Positions 27,601-35,396 of a DNA stretch of 49,262 bases are shown in pieces. Source of the stretch: an uncultured Massilia sp. (lineage in GTDB: Bacteria; Pseudomonadota; Gammaproteobacteria; Burkholderiales; Burkholderiaceae); assembly GCA_946481275.1 (NCBI GenBank), contig CAMLMV010000051.1, positions 1-49,262 of the forward strand. Direction: 5' to 3'. How positions within the stretch are numbered: the first letter of the stretch is position 1; each line of letters begins with the position of its first letter. Position numbers and translations under genes: made by a program. The notes beneath the pieces were generated by a model. It worked only from the letters and a program-made list of their open reading frames with translations, had not been told where the DNA came from and did no database searches.

Positions 27601-30062
27601 ACGAGCGCTACCTCCCGGCCCGCCGCATCTCGCTGCAAAGCCCTGTTTTGGCGGGGATGATTAAGGACGCGCACGACCTCGCTGAGTGGGTTGCCACCTA
27701 TGACGAGCTGCTCGACAAGCGGCAACTCCAGCACAATGAAATCACGGTCGTACGCTACCGCCGGGGTTCGACTAACGGACGCAATATGATCGTGAGCTCT
27801 ACCTCCGAGCTGCGGCTCCTCGGCGTGCTGGTGCGTCGCCGTTTGGAGGAGTTGAAGTTACAGCTCGACGCTGATGAAATCCAGGCCGCCGTCGAGAAGG
27901 CCAAGCGCGATGCGCTTTCCGTCTCCGGCGACATTGTGCTACGTGCGGCCAAGCGCGGTGTCTCGGCAGGCGAAATGATCGGCTTAGTGCTCAGCCGCTA
28001 CTTGCTCGCCGCGGAGTTCCAGGCGGCCGCAGGTAGCGGAAAAGTCTTGACGGCCTATTTCTTGCTCGATGACTATGCGAGTTGGCTCTCCCAGCCGGAG
28101 AGTCGCATCGCCGACATCCTCGCACTCAATGTCGAGGAGCGCGGGGACGATGTCCGCGTCGTTATCTCGATCGTCGAGTCGAAATATGTCGGTGCTGATG
28201 GCCTTGCCAAGGCTCGCCGCGACTCAAAGGATCAGCTTTTGGCGACACTAAGCATGTTCCGTGAGGCGCTGTTTGGCGATCCCGGTCGACTTGATCGCGA
28301 TGTGTGGCTTGCCCGCTTGGCGGATATGCTCATTGACGCGGACATTCCGCCGGGTATGACAGGACTCATGGAGCGCGCACGGTCAAAGCTGCGCGAAGGA
28401 GATATAGAAATCTCTCTGCGCGGCTACTCACAGGTTTATGTCCACACATCGGATGCCGGGTTGACCTCTGCCTCTGGTCAGGAGTTGCTTGAGGACGTCG
28501 ATGGAGTGCAAGCCTGGCAGGAGGTTTTCGACCGGCCTGACCTGCGAAAGCTCGCAGAGGCCTATGCTAAGGGAAGTGGAGGAATTGAAGTCCGCGCGGA
28601 GCTCGGCCCTCACCAGCCCTGGTCGGGACATGGTTTTAGGAAGCCCGCGCCGCGCGTGCCGTGGCTCGCAGCCATGGGACAGCTTGCGAGCGGCCCTACC
28701 GATGTCGCGGTGGACGAGAGTCTGTCGGTCGACGGTGCCGATGCCTCGGTCCCACCAAGCAATCAGGCGCTCGAGCTTGCCGTTTCGACGCCAGAACTGG
28801 TCCAAGTTACTCCTGCTGTGGCCACTTTGACCCCGGGTCTGATGTCGGCGACGTCCTCCAATCTCGGGACTGCGCTCTCTCAGCTGGTGTCTGCCAAATT
28901 TGTGAGCGGCGCGCAGGCTGATGCGGAGCGGGAGGCGTGGGCTCAAGAGGTCACTAAGAAACTTAAGGCCGCGCTCAACAGCTACGGTTTGCAGGCGGCC
29001 ATTCTGGGCACGCGCTTGACTCCCAATGGCTGCCTAGTGCGCTTGGCGGGCTCTGACAGGCTGCGCGTCGAGGACATAGAGAACAAGCGCACTCAGCTTC
29101 TGACCACGCATGCGATAAACCTGGTCACGGTTCAGCCCAAACCAGGCGAGATCGTGGTGACGGTGGCCGGTTCTAAGCGCCAGGCCGTGTCGCTCTGGGA
29201 GCTTTGGTCGCGTCGCGAGCTCAACCGCAATGTCGCTGGAATCAACACGTCCTTCCTCTTAGGGCTCCAGGAGATCAACGGCGCCTTGCTGTATTTGAAC
29301 CTCGGGGCGGAATTTGGCGGACTCTCATCGCACGAGCCGCATTCCCTTGTCGCTGGCGCGACCGGCAGCGGTAAGTCGGTGTTGATCCAGGCGCTGCTCT
29401 TGGATATCGCCGCGACTAACTCGAAGGATCTGGCCCAGATCACTTTGATCGATCCGAAGATGGGCGTGGACTATGCCCCCTTGGCTGACTTGCCGCATTT
29501 GCGCGACGAGATCGTCACCACTAAGGAGAAGGCTGGCGAGGTTCTCGAAGCGCTAGTTCAGGAGATGGAAGATCGCTACCGCGCTTTCGCCAAGGCCAGA
29601 ACGCGCGATCTGCCAACTTACAACGCCAAGGTCCCGGTCGAGGAGCGGCTGCCGATGGTCTTTTTGGTTCACGACGAGTTCGCTGATTGGATGCTCGATG
29701 ACGCCTACAAGGCGGCGGTGGGGGCGGCAGTACAGCGCCTTGGCGTGAAGGCGCGCGCGGCCGGCATTCACTTGATCTTTGCGGCGCAGCGTCCTGACAA
29801 GGACGTCATGCCGATGCAGCTCCGCGAAAACCTGGGCAATCGCCTGATCTTGAAGGTGTCAAGCGAGGCGACATCCAAGATTGCGCTCGATCGGCCGGGG
29901 GCTGAATTGCTTCTGGGTCGTGGGCATCTAGCTGCTAAGTTGAACGGCGAGCAGGGTCTGCTCTTCGCGCAGGCTCCATTTCTTTCTGACGATGAAATCA
30001 CTGCTGCAGTAGCGGCGATTTCCCTCGACAACTCGTTAGGACCAGCGCATGGCACCACCTGA
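24633..30062 (+). CDS. sspH: SspH/DptH-like large protein with C-terminal FtsK/HerA ATPase
   Basis: An 1809-residue protein. The C-terminal 260 residues are a FtsK/SpoIIIE-type motor: Walker A GATGSGKS at 1575-1582, a DPKMGVDYAPL segment, Walker B VFLVHDEFADWM near 1680, and AAQRPDKDVMP after it, typical of the sensor region. The first 1500 residues include helical and mixed regions and show no domain I can name; a segment near 1170-1190 (VRVVISIVESKYVG) has the look of a nuclease-like ESK core strand and deserves a fold search. DptH proteins have this same layout with a C-terminal translocase. An AGGGAGAGG-type site precedes the ATG, which overlaps the sspG stop. Confidence 0.78.
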   Translation: MLTDRIIGRVGADILAKRISNSSQPGDSAALFRLDKLSASQIAAVARAILANPDLIARVDLMIPEALVEGQGLPAEILISHNAGYVRNNAVTTKASILTANGNEHNLADTLGHVMAIGAKEMRADPEPWVEATLRAGGLAPVADDRTVFHAALGGLLAVSELSLIQLGEFCSEIVEAISTRGLPIRDAVGFALPRAGLPRDSSFFSNTKTFATTRKPWQKAFAKLFDQRAPVLKKLRQNGQLLDVEELTERIETNAADIAEAARQALEAFAAAPAGDQDAASCLAQFEWEGDGVYLAFDKPKEKQFGLVDSTIRFFDHDCEEENALDAEGRKLLEDLKSRERRADFNDEDEEFFVKHRRMLEQDAKLCARWEKALYGKPIECTDFFDGFARVVNSLHAGLRDPEGERILRFTVSKGRKEWRERFNYDAGSYFSAMYRGLKELMGSKADWKIERMGNANLPDPLFDYEDFFAKEKELRNDKKNKIRPNSSLSRAALQIKFDVALIQVTRGKEITLAKTQLLWSYKPKSIGLSMVADMRRLLEKGAVGCTEVPRRLVSKKGGVQNVSLLDTSTLEATYSTDAGSLVPAANKLRSLRHEIKTRIKELADEGRLMPHQRDEIKAAWERFEEDYAKAMADFVFTGLHGEAVMRQSDSFAALLGALMAHARGDVCRSRLASEVLSVGTARVAGDNPAVIIPPWHPERMKALAVKSRRVAAFATHLLSSESILYGDREIFMRELSDEIAHPFYPEIAVLSRAGAPLLVSESNTVNGYSLLESPTRGAEHAMTDVDPAAAAKQARELLERYVGLQPHEAANLSVVLYNADAAELPLATVRELASLQEHGKFQCSVSVRHADPAKLRSVYGELVNKAGDDPDLPVVSETSDNFVSKLRISVTPISATPSGSAQGFKAFDVAFLHDVVSRAAQSEWLPVPWTNDRPNLEHAPSRWSYRSVSGENELKSTTFLTCPWQTASGWAYVSAVAAVCRQTDALPDERYLPARRISLQSPVLAGMIKDAHDLAEWVATYDELLDKRQLQHNEITVVRYRRGSTNGRNMIVSSTSELRLLGVLVRRRLEELKLQLDADEIQAAVEKAKRDALSVSGDIVLRAAKRGVSAGEMIGLVLSRYLLAAEFQAAAGSGKVLTAYFLLDDYASWLSQPESRIADILALNVEERGDDVRVVISIVESKYVGADGLAKARRDSKDQLLATLSMFREALFGDPGRLDRDVWLARLADMLIDADIPPGMTGLMERARSKLREGDIEISLRGYSQVYVHTSDAGLTSASGQELLEDVDGVQAWQEVFDRPDLRKLAEAYAKGSGGIEVRAELGPHQPWSGHGFRKPAPRVPWLAAMGQLASGPTDVAVDESLSVDGADASVPPSNQALELAVSTPELVQVTPAVATLTPGLMSATSSNLGTALSQLVSAKFVSGAQADAEREAWAQEVTKKLKAALNSYGLQAAILGTRLTPNGCLVRLAGSDRLRVEDIENKRTQLLTTHAINLVTVQPKPGEIVVTVAGSKRQAVSLWELWSRRELNRNVAGINTSFLLGLQEINGALLYLNLGAEFGGLSSHEPHSLVAGATGSGKSVLIQALLLDIAATNSKDLAQITLIDPKMGVDYAPLADLPHLRDEIVTTKEKAGEVLEALVQEMEDRYRAFAKARTRDLPTYNAKVPVEERLPMVFLVHDEFADWMLDDAYKAAVGAAVQRLGVKARAAGIHLIFAAQRPDKDVMPMQLRENLGNRLILKVSSEATSKIALDRPGAELLLGRGHLAAKLNGEQGLLFAQAPFLSDDEITAAVAAISLDNSLGPAHGTT

Positions 30063-31695
30063 AACTCCAGAAGCTCTGTCGGTTTCGCGATCGTCTCGCG
30101 GGACCTCGATGACGCAATTCATTACACATTTGGCCAGAAACGACACTGCCACTCTAACGACTCTGTTGGGCCCCCCAATCGCGGATTTGCTCAGCAAACT
30201 GGGTGCAGATGTGACGACTCCGACAAGTCTTGCCTACTTCATCGAGAGTGTGTACGGGGAACGCGGTGCGTTTCGCAAGCGGGACATACGAAGCCTCCTG
30301 CTGTCCAAACTGGAGAACTCCGAGGCTACCGAACTGTGTGAACTGCTTCAGTTGCCAGTGATCTCTCCTCTCCGAACACTAAATGGCTTTGATTTCGATG
30401 GAGCACCAGGTAACCTAGAGATTTTAGCGCGATGGTATGGGGTGACCAATGACGATATAGAGGAGCCTCTTCAAGCATCCGAGGGATCCCATAAAGCCGT
30501 GGCCTCCCACAAGCTATATGCTCATCAACTGAAAGCATTTCGCGAACTCCGACGAGCGATCGCCCAACCACGTTGTTCTGCTTTGGTTCACATGCCGTTC
30601 GGTGCTGGAAAGCTTCGGCTTGTCGCTACGGCGGCGCTCGATCTATATCGCTCGGAAGCTGACGATAAATCGATCGTTTGGCTGGCGCCTGGCACAGCCA
30701 TGTGTGAAGAGGCGTTCCTTGAGCTGCAGGAAGTGTGGCGGCAGCTAGGCTCGCGTGACACAACGATTCTTCAGCTTTACGGTGACCACCCAACGCGCGA
30801 CCTCGATCAGATTGGAGGAGCGATAGCGGTCATCGACATTCTTCGTCTCAACAAGGATGACTTGGCGCTTGAAAAGCTCGGAGCTGCCACGTCTGTAGCT
30901 GTCTTCGCAGATGCAGAGAACGTGATTCATCCTGTTGGAGCCACGATCATTGAAAGGATGGCAGCAGGTGGGCCTTTTAGCGTTGTGGGAATATTAGCTA
31001 CTTCGGGTGTGGCTATTTCTGCAAAAGCTGATCGGAGTGCCTTAAAGGCCGCTTTTCCAGGAGCTTACATAACGGTCGAGGCGGAAGAGCAACTGCAGTT
31101 GCCTTCCACAGTAGACGATTCTGCTGGCGTTGATCCCGTAGTCGTACAACTTACGAATTCCACGGCAACAAGTACCTCCGTAATTGTGTCGCGATCAGTC
31201 GACGACGACTCACTTGAATTCGATCGCGACTACGCCAACGAACTTAGTAACAACGTTGAACGCAACGAGCGCCTTCTCGAAATTCTGAAGAGAGAATCCA
31301 CCGCTAACGGACGAATTGTGTTCTATGCGACCACGGCTGAAAACGCGAGGTTATTCGCTGGCCTATTGCCGGTTCAGGGGGTAAAAGCAAGATCCGTTAC
31401 CGCAGAGGAGCCCCCGGCAGCACGCGCGCTTGCTCTTCAGAAATTTGTCGCTAGAGAAGAAAAAGTTTTGTGCGTCCACGGTTTCCTTCTTGCTGGGAGT
31501 TCAGTGCCAAGAATTTCCGCATGCGTGATGGCGTCGCCCTATAAATCGCGAGCAACGTTTTTATCCACGATTGGGCGACTTATTCAAGCTAGAGAGACTG
31601 ACCTTCCAGCCCTTCGAATCGTTGTGGCTGCCGATACTCAAGCCGAAGTTGGCTGGGTGGAGTCGCTGAGCACTTGGTCAACGCTGAAAACTTAG
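30049..31695 (+). CDS. SF2 helicase-like protein with eroded ATPase motifs
   Basis: A 548-residue protein. The layout is that of a SF2 helicase: a Q-motif-like LYAHQLKAFRELRRAI near residue 156, motif I as MPFGAGKLRL near 182, a motif II position reading VAVFADAENVI near 290, NGRIVFYATT and FLLAGSSVPRISACVMASPY in the second RecA-like lobe, and STIGRLIQAR at motif VI. Compared with active enzymes, the motif I Thr/Ser is replaced by Leu, the DExH box is lost, and motif VI lacks its QxxGRxxR form. ATP hydrolysis is therefore doubtful. The start at 30049 overlaps the sspH stop by 14 bp with AGGA 8 nt upstream; ATG at 30109 is an alternative. GC is lower than in sspFGH. Confidence 0.7.
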   Translation: MAPPETPEALSVSRSSRGTSMTQFITHLARNDTATLTTLLGPPIADLLSKLGADVTTPTSLAYFIESVYGERGAFRKRDIRSLLLSKLENSEATELCELLQLPVISPLRTLNGFDFDGAPGNLEILARWYGVTNDDIEEPLQASEGSHKAVASHKLYAHQLKAFRELRRAIAQPRCSALVHMPFGAGKLRLVATAALDLYRSEADDKSIVWLAPGTAMCEEAFLELQEVWRQLGSRDTTILQLYGDHPTRDLDQIGGAIAVIDILRLNKDDLALEKLGAATSVAVFADAENVIHPVGATIIERMAAGGPFSVVGILATSGVAISAKADRSALKAAFPGAYITVEAEEQLQLPSTVDDSAGVDPVVVQLTNSTATSTSVIVSRSVDDDSLEFDRDYANELSNNVERNERLLEILKRESTANGRIVFYATTAENARLFAGLLPVQGVKARSVTAEEPPAARALALQKFVAREEKVLCVHGFLLAGSSVPRISACVMASPYKSRATFLSTIGRLIQARETDLPALRIVVAADTQAEVGWVESLSTWSTLKT

Positions 31696-31703
31696 GAGTC
31701 CAC

Positions 31704-33467
31704 ATGTCTTTTCCCATCATTCCCCAAAATTTATCTATTCACGCGATGCGAAGCTCGGGCTATCGCGATACCGCACACGCGCTGGCAGAGCTTATTGACA
31801 ACGCCATCCAGGCTGGGGACGAAACCGAAACCCGTACCGAAGTCGAGGTCATTTGTATTGACGAGCTCCCGACTGAGGGACGACGCCAGATCTCTCGAAT
31901 CGCCGTTTACGACAATGCTAGCGGCATGAGCCCTACTTCACTTAGAAAGGCCCTTCAGTTCGGCAATGGATCGCGTCTAGACAAGACGCAGCACAAGGGG
32001 ATCGGGAAGTTCGGGATGGGTTTGCCGAACTCCTCGATCTCGCAATGCAAGAGAGTGGACGTCTGGACATGGCAAGAAGGATTGGTTCATCACGCGTACT
32101 TGGATGTGCAGGACGTCCAAGACGGAAAAATGCTTGAGGTTCCAGAGCCGCAGCCCTCTGAGATTCCCTCCGAGTGGCGATCATTGATCGCTGGCGACCT
32201 CGAACAGCACGGTACCTTAGTCGTGTGGAGCAAACTAGATCGTGTTACTTGGAAGCAAAGTTCGACTCTGCTGCGAAATACTGAATTCATCAGCGGACGT
32301 GTGTACCGACACTTCATCAACGACAAATCTGTTCGAATTCGCCTTGCCGCCTATGAGAGCAAGACTAAAGCAACCGTTTATGAGAGCTTTGTCCGGCCGA
32401 ACGATCCGCTCTACCTGATGTCTGGAACGAATGCTCCGACACCCTTTAATCAGGTACCGGCTTTCGTTCCCTTCGGACACCCGCTGGTCCTCAAGGTAGC
32501 TCACGAGGGTAAGGAACATAAAGTGACCATCATGGCATCAATTTGTAAGCCAGAGGCTCGGCGCGAGGGAGGAGGTAAAGCCATTGGCCAACATGCGCGA
32601 AAGAACCAGGGCATTTCCGTCGTGAGGGCAAGACGGGAGCTAGAGCTCAACCACAGCTTTACAAACTCTTATGACACGCGTGAGAGGTGGTGGGGGATTG
32701 AAGTGCAGTTCGATCCTGGCCTGGATGATGTCTTTGGGGTTACCAACAACAAGCAGTCAGCGACGGGCTTTACGCGCTTGAGTGCCGAGGAGGATGCATC
32801 GGAAGAGGGCTTCAGCGTGCGGGCTTACCAGGAGAGGCTCGAGCAGGATCGTGACCCACGGCTTGCTATGTATCGCATTAGCCGCGAGATCGAGAAGCTG
32901 TTGCACTCGATGCGCACTCAAGTGGCCAAGATGCGAGAAGGGGAGCGTATCAACTCTACGAAAGATCGAGCCGAAAATAAAGCTGAGAAGGCAGCCACGG
33001 ACTCAGTGGCCAGACGGAGAGAGCGAGTTGGAGACACCGGCAGAAGCGACAAAGAGGAGAATGCAACGCCCGACGAACGCACATCGGCGCTGACTGCCGG
33101 TATTGTCCAGGATGGCGTGGATGAGCAGAAAGCACAAGCACTCGCAGTGGATTACGTTAGCAAGAAGATCAAATTTCGCTTCAGGCATGCCGACGTGCCT
33201 GGGTTTCACATCTTTGACGTCTCTACTGCTGGGGGCGTCATCCTAGTCACGTTGAACAGTAGGCATCCAGTACATACAACAATCTTCGAGGCACTGCGAG
33301 GAGAGGACGGGCCGGAAGCCCAGTACGCACGGGAGGTTCTATCTCTTATAGCTGCCTGGGCCCGGATGGAAGATGAAGCGCCAAGTGAGAAGCTACGGAT
33401 TACGATCGAGGATACCCGTCTCCAATGGGGGAGGATGGCCATGGACTTTTTCGAGGTCGAGAATTAA
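31704..33467 (+). CDS. GHKL (HSP90/histidine-kinase-like) ATPase
   Basis: A 587-residue protein from the chosen start. The N-terminal third is a GHKL ATPase: N box ALAELIDNAIQAG with Glu29, Asp32 and Asn33; G1 box YDNASGMSP at 69-77; G2 box GIGKFGMGLPNSS at 99-111. All nucleotide and Mg2+ contacts appear intact. Residues about 400-470 are a charged, Arg/Glu-rich helix (SVARRRERVGDTGRSDKEEN), probably coiled-coil; the C-terminus is a globular alpha/beta domain. There is no histidine-kinase phosphoacceptor. Such MORC/HSP90-like ATPases recur in defence loci as sensors or clamps. AGGAG 5 nt before 31704 sets the start over the longer frame at 31674. The gap to the previous gene is 8 nt. Confidence 0.82.
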   Translation: MSFPIIPQNLSIHAMRSSGYRDTAHALAELIDNAIQAGDETETRTEVEVICIDELPTEGRRQISRIAVYDNASGMSPTSLRKALQFGNGSRLDKTQHKGIGKFGMGLPNSSISQCKRVDVWTWQEGLVHHAYLDVQDVQDGKMLEVPEPQPSEIPSEWRSLIAGDLEQHGTLVVWSKLDRVTWKQSSTLLRNTEFISGRVYRHFINDKSVRIRLAAYESKTKATVYESFVRPNDPLYLMSGTNAPTPFNQVPAFVPFGHPLVLKVAHEGKEHKVTIMASICKPEARREGGGKAIGQHARKNQGISVVRARRELELNHSFTNSYDTRERWWGIEVQFDPGLDDVFGVTNNKQSATGFTRLSAEEDASEEGFSVRAYQERLEQDRDPRLAMYRISREIEKLLHSMRTQVAKMREGERINSTKDRAENKAEKAATDSVARRRERVGDTGRSDKEENATPDERTSALTAGIVQDGVDEQKAQALAVDYVSKKIKFRFRHADVPGFHIFDVSTAGGVILVTLNSRHPVHTTIFEALRGEDGPEAQYAREVLSLIAAWARMEDEAPSEKLRITIEDTRLQWGRMAMDFFEVEN

Positions 33468-33469
33468 CC

Positions 33470-34552
33470 ATGGGCGGGCGCGAAGCGATCCGCGGGTTTG
33501 CGGTCCAGACCCTTATCTGCCTGCTCGACTCCTTTTGGGATGATGGGCAATGGACCGAAGTCACTCTTGAGCCGGATTCTGACAATGACAAAGTCGATAT
33601 CATCTGGAAATACGCGGATGATTCCTCGTGCGCTCAGCAGGTCAAATCCTCCAAGAACCAGATCGGCAAAGGCGATGTAGTCGCTTGGTGCAGAGAGCTC
33701 AAGGATTCCCGCGCTGCCAGCAAATACCAGCTAATGTTGGCTGGGCCGATCGCGGCCGCTGTCTTAGATGACGCGCCCTTCGATGGCGTCGAGGTGCCTA
33801 CTCCGACATCGATGGACACACTGGCTTTGCTCGACCAGGCCATCACGAAAGTGGATCGCTACCTGACTGCAAAATCTATCGATCCGCTACCACTTCCCTT
33901 GCGAGAGTCGTTGATATACGAACTCGTCGCTCGCATGCTTCAAGCGTCGATAAAGGGAAAAAGTACGTCGCGTGAAGAATTCGATGGATGGTTGCTCAGT
34001 GGGATTACGGCTTGCTATCCCCATGCGGTTCGCCAACGCTTGACCGCAAATTGTGCTGTCCTCTGGAGCGTAGCGGAAATCGCAGGACCGATACAGCTAT
34101 CTGACCGGGCCTTCGAGTTAGTTCTACCGCTGACCGTCGTTAACGGGGGGGCGTCCACGGCTGTTGTGGAGATGTTTCTGCTGCGGGTTTGGTCGCCTAC
34201 TCGCGAGATGCGCTACCGTCCCGAATGCGTTGTATTGAGCAGTCCAGGGGATGAATACGCACGCCGACGGCAGCTGGGGTATCCATTCGGGGATTTCGCG
34301 ATCGCACCTCAAACTTCGGTCCAACAGTCTATTCTATTCGTTCAAGTTCAACGACCAGGATACGACTCCGGGGAATGGCCTCTAGGCGACTATGAAGTCG
34401 AACTGTTCGTCAAATATTCGGCCCAGGTCGCCTTATGCTCGGTCAAGAAAACAATCATCACGATTAGTAGGGACGATTTTTCTGTCCTAACCTCCAACCG
34501 GACTCGATTCATCTCTGTCTCTAATCTAGATGAATATCTACGTCTCCTCTAA
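33470..34552 (+). CDS. Probable PD-(D/E)xK nuclease (Cap4/DUF4297-like N-terminus)
   Basis: A 360-residue protein from ATG 33470, which directly follows the upstream stop; a longer frame from 33425 lies inside the previous gene. The N-terminus GREAIRGFAVQTLICLLDSF continues with TLEPDSDNDKVDIIW and then QQVKSSKNQI at 56-65. A conserved Asp (D40 or D43) followed after about 15 residues by QVK is the restriction-like nuclease core seen in Cap4 and DUF4297 effectors, where binding of a full-length duplex leads to cleavage. The C-terminal 200 residues look like a beta-rich, recognition-type domain. It ends the six-gene unit and stops 1 nt before the convergent sspD stop. Nuclease activity is inferred from a motif. 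Confidence 0.65.
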   Translation: MGGREAIRGFAVQTLICLLDSFWDDGQWTEVTLEPDSDNDKVDIIWKYADDSSCAQQVKSSKNQIGKGDVVAWCRELKDSRAASKYQLMLAGPIAAAVLDDAPFDGVEVPTPTSMDTLALLDQAITKVDRYLTAKSIDPLPLPLRESLIYELVARMLQASIKGKSTSREEFDGWLLSGITACYPHAVRQRLTANCAVLWSVAEIAGPIQLSDRAFELVLPLTVVNGGASTAVVEMFLLRVWSPTREMRYRPECVVLSSPGDEYARRRQLGYPFGDFAIAPQTSVQQSILFVQVQRPGYDSGEWPLGDYEVELFVKYSAQVALCSVKKTIITISRDDFSVLTSNRTRFISVSNLDEYLRLL

Positions 34553-34553
34553 A

Positions 34554-35396
34554 CTACTTATGGCAGACGGCACAAGACCCGTTGCCTTCGTCCACTCCGT
34601 AGACATCGTCGATGTCCTCAGGACCCACTTTCACAGGTCGCAGCGGATTGATGGGAATGGCCTTACGCATGCGAGCGCGGCGAATTTCGTATTCAGCTTC
34701 GATCTCAGCCACTCGTACGGGTTGTTCCATATCGCCTAGCGACTCTCCCTTTGACCAGGTGAAGGGCGATCCATGGTCCAAGGCGCTTTTTTCTAGGGCT
34801 TTAGCGGCTTCGTACGCTTCCGGATGCCGTTCTCTTAGGCGTACCCACTCGATCTTTTGCTGGAAGAAGCAGAAAGTGCAGCCGCTGCGCGAGCGCCATT
34901 CATAATATTTTGGATAGCCGACGCCTGAATTTTCTAAGATGTCGATCACGCCGGCCTTGTCAATGCCAGCCTCGCGGAAGGGCAGTTTCACAATTAGATT
35001 TTCCGCCTTAGCTGCGTATCCTTCGCGATAGTCCTCGTCGGCGCGAATGGCGACGTAAGACGTGACTGTGTCACCGATGCTCAACCACGGTTTTATCCAT
35101 TCTTCAAACGGCCTCAATTTCAGCATGCGAGTGCACCAGCGAGTTTGGGGATTGGGCAAGAAGTGCTCATACTGACGCAACCAAAAGCGGAAATCACGAC
35201 CGGGATTGAGTCGAGCGATCGGCTTGCCTAAATAGCCCTCGAGCTCACCGAGGAACTCGTGCACCTCCGGTAATTCCTCGCCAGTATCAGTGAAGAAGTA
35301 ATCTATATCCAGCTCAGGGTGTTTGTCGCGCATATAAACGGCCAACGCAGCGCTGTCCTTACCTCCGGAAATTCCCAAAACGTGTCGCTCAGCCAT
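34554..35396 (-). CDS. sspD: SspD: PAPS reductase-like ATP pyrophosphatase of ssDNA phosphorothioation
   Basis: A 280-residue PP-loop enzyme. The motif ISGGKDSAALA stands at residues 9-19, followed by DYFFTDTGEELPEV, the usual second strand of PAPS reductase-like proteins. Cysteines in RWCTRMLK, SGCTFCFFQ and the C-terminal CAVCHK can hold an Fe-S cluster or carry sulfur. In the Ssp system SspD activates the DNA backbone with ATP for sulfur insertion, as DndC does in the Dnd system. The ATG at 35396 has GGAGG 6 nt upstream; the alternative at 35414 would be a TTG. Its start overlaps the sspC stop by 8 bp. It is the last gene of the sspBCD operon. Confidence 0.88.
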   Translation of the reverse strand: MAERHVLGISGGKDSAALAVYMRDKHPELDIDYFFTDTGEELPEVHEFLGELEGYLGKPIARLNPGRDFRFWLRQYEHFLPNPQTRWCTRMLKLRPFEEWIKPWLSIGDTVTSYVAIRADEDYREGYAAKAENLIVKLPFREAGIDKAGVIDILENSGVGYPKYYEWRSRSGCTFCFFQQKIEWVRLRERHPEAYEAAKALEKSALDHGSPFTWSKGESLGDMEQPVRVAEIEAEYEIRRARMRKAIPINPLRPVKVGPEDIDDVYGVDEGNGSCAVCHK

